Shown piece after piece: positions 62,487-64,000 of a stretch of 64,000 nucleotides of DNA. The position numbers and the translations under genes are program-made. The notes beneath the pieces are model-generated. The model had not been told where the DNA came from. It worked only from the letters and a program-made list of their open reading frames with translations, and ran no database searches. The first letter of the stretch is position 1, and each line of letters opens with the position of its first letter. The DNA is from Siniperca chuatsi (lineage: Eukaryota; Chordata; Actinopteri; Centrarchiformes; Sinipercidae): assembly GCF_020085105.1 (NCBI RefSeq), contig NC_058046.1, positions 10,004,175 to 10,068,174 of the forward strand, written 5' to 3'.

Positions 62487-64000
62487 CTGTGGGGGAAAAC
62501 GCAGATAGGCGCACAGAAACAAGCACATTAACAGGGCACAGATGCATATAGTGAAGTGTGAGAAAAACACAAACACAGACATGGTTTAGATTTATGATTC
62601 CATTTGACAGGGACAACAGGGGAGCACCTTAAATGAGCTGTCTGCAGAGAGCAAACACTGACAGAAAAGAACCTTTTTATAGACGTGACCTATTCATTCT
62701 GCTTAACATTAAGACTTATTAACAAGCACAGTGTGATTCATGTTTGATTTTACACAAGTTGATACATTATCAGAATGGAAGGAGTTTTTTATGGTAATTA
62801 AACCTGCCTTGCTCTGTCTGACCTAAACAAACTGAACCTCTAAACTCAATAACCTCTAAACGAGAGCACAAGTGTCATCTCCACTGTCCTTGGTATGACT
62901 GCAGTCAGTCAAACTGTTTATGAGAAGCATTGTACTGGGTGCCACTTTCCTGCAACTGAGAGCTTTTTGCTTTGGAGCTGCAGTGCAAAATGAAATGTCT
63001 TTCGGCTGATCAAAGGGCACATTCACACGATCTACACGGTGCTCCAACCTGAGAAAATAATTTCACAGTACAATAATAACTGCAGGGAGATCCAGGTAGC
63101 TGAACACACAGAGCAAAAGCAAGAGAGAGTGAAAAGAGAAAACAAGAGAGAAACAAAAAGGTAGAGCACAGAAATACACACAGAAAAAACAGTTCCATAA
63201 GCAGAGACTGCCCTGTTATTATGGCTGTTAAGTCTCTTCAAATAGATTTTAAAGGTAAACCGCCTGCCAAACCAACAGACACAAACAGCAGTTACGCTTG
63301 CATCTCCTCTGACAGCTTCTTTTCTACGAATGCTTGAGTATTCAGTAGACAAAGCAGTGGCCTATTTCATACAATAAACATTTACACTGCAAATATGGCA
63401 TGCAGTTCAGTTCCGTTACATTCAGTTTCTGCCTGAAATAAGTAAAACAAATGAACTATGACCTAAAGTATTTTACCCATTTATTCACGATGATTTTCTC
63501 ATGTTGAGCTTTAGCACTGAAGAGTGTGGTGCTAACATATTATTGTATTTATGTCTGTACAGTCTGAATCTTTATCAAATGCATTTTAGGCTTAATCCTG
63601 TTATCACCGTTCGTGTTAAATTGCAGTAATCTTCAAATAGAATTTAAAGCTGCCCTGATGAAATGATTGTTCGCATGAAGGTCAGGTGGAATATTATTGA
63701 CATTATTTGTTGTAATGCTCCATTTTCTTTGGAATATTTAGTGACTATCTCCTAGCAGGAGGGATTTTAATGCAATTATTAACCACCACAGCATCAATAT
63801 GTGTGCATGTGTGTGTGTGTGTGTGTGTGTGTGCGTGCGTGTGTCTGATCATGCATGCACGCAAGTGCCATTGATTACAAGTGTATCATCACTCATGAAA
63901 GGGTGAACTGTGTATGTACTGTATATGAGGTAGACAAGTCAAACTGAGTGAGGATGCTAAAGCTCAGTAGTTTGCTCAGTGACACTTGGGCAGGATGAAT
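62487..64000 (-). other. zdhhc8: ZDHHC8 intron at the right edge, non-coding
   Basis: The exon at 62486 opens with two bases of a split codon, so an upstream exon must exist. No segment encoding DHHC-family TM1-TM2 is visible up to 64000, so it lies outside. The interval holds a (TG)n microsatellite near its end and nothing else that I can support. Confidence 0.6.
63801..63845. repeat. (TG)n microsatellite with CG interruptions
   Basis: GTGTGCATGTGTGTG run continuing to GTGCGTGCGTGTGTC. Confidence 0.95.

Overview
This window is vertebrate nuclear DNA, almost certainly from a ray-finned (teleost) fish, probably a percomorph. The evidence is compact multi-exon genes with GT-AG introns, protein sequences orthologous to human 22q11.2 genes but fish-diverged, and intronic repeats of familiar fish families (L2/Rex-like LINE debris, several short inverted-repeat MITEs, long CA/TG microsatellites). 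There are no bacterial, phage or plasmid features. Most open reading frames of 60-100 codons here are chance frames in introns and UTRs. The real genes were rebuilt by joining exons at splice sites while keeping the reading frame, and the phases close exactly for all five.

Layout, left to right. Positions 1 to about 7000 are intergenic or the 5' flank of an unseen leftward gene; by human synteny ARVCF would be expected there. TANGO2 (+) has 8 coding exons between 8390 and 25507 and large repeat-filled introns. DGCR8 (+) has a non-coding first exon near 27850-27968 and 13 coding exons from 28666 to 37866, encoding 782 residues. TRMT2A (-) has 11 coding exons from 44711 down to 40346, encoding 612 residues. 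RANBP1 (+) has 6 coding exons from 46020 to 50203, encoding 216 residues. ZDHHC8 (-) runs from beyond the right edge down to 54419, with 9 coding exons (about 690 residues) visible; its N-terminal exon(s) lie outside the window.

This is the conserved TANGO2-DGCR8-TRMT2A-RANBP1-ZDHHC8 block of the 22q11.2 (DiGeorge) region. TRMT2A and RANBP1 diverge from a shared GC-rich promoter region, the arrangement known in mammals as Htf9, and an E2F-like site is present. DGCR8 and TRMT2A converge tail to tail with poly(A) signals only about 30 bases apart. RANBP1 and ZDHHC8 also converge, which differs from my memory of the human order, where ZDHHC8 points the same way as RANBP1.

The most interesting signals are RNA structures. 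The DGCR8 5' UTR and first coding exon hold two hairpins matching, almost base for base, the human miRNA annotations mir-3618 and mir-1306. These are candidate Microprocessor sites through which the DROSHA-DGCR8 complex would cut its own mRNA. The TRMT2A 3' UTR contains a near-perfect inverted repeat of about 70 bp per arm. ZDHHC8 has a separate short last exon encoding a PDZ-binding C-terminus, and reading into the preceding intron would lose it. No wholly unknown gene system was found.
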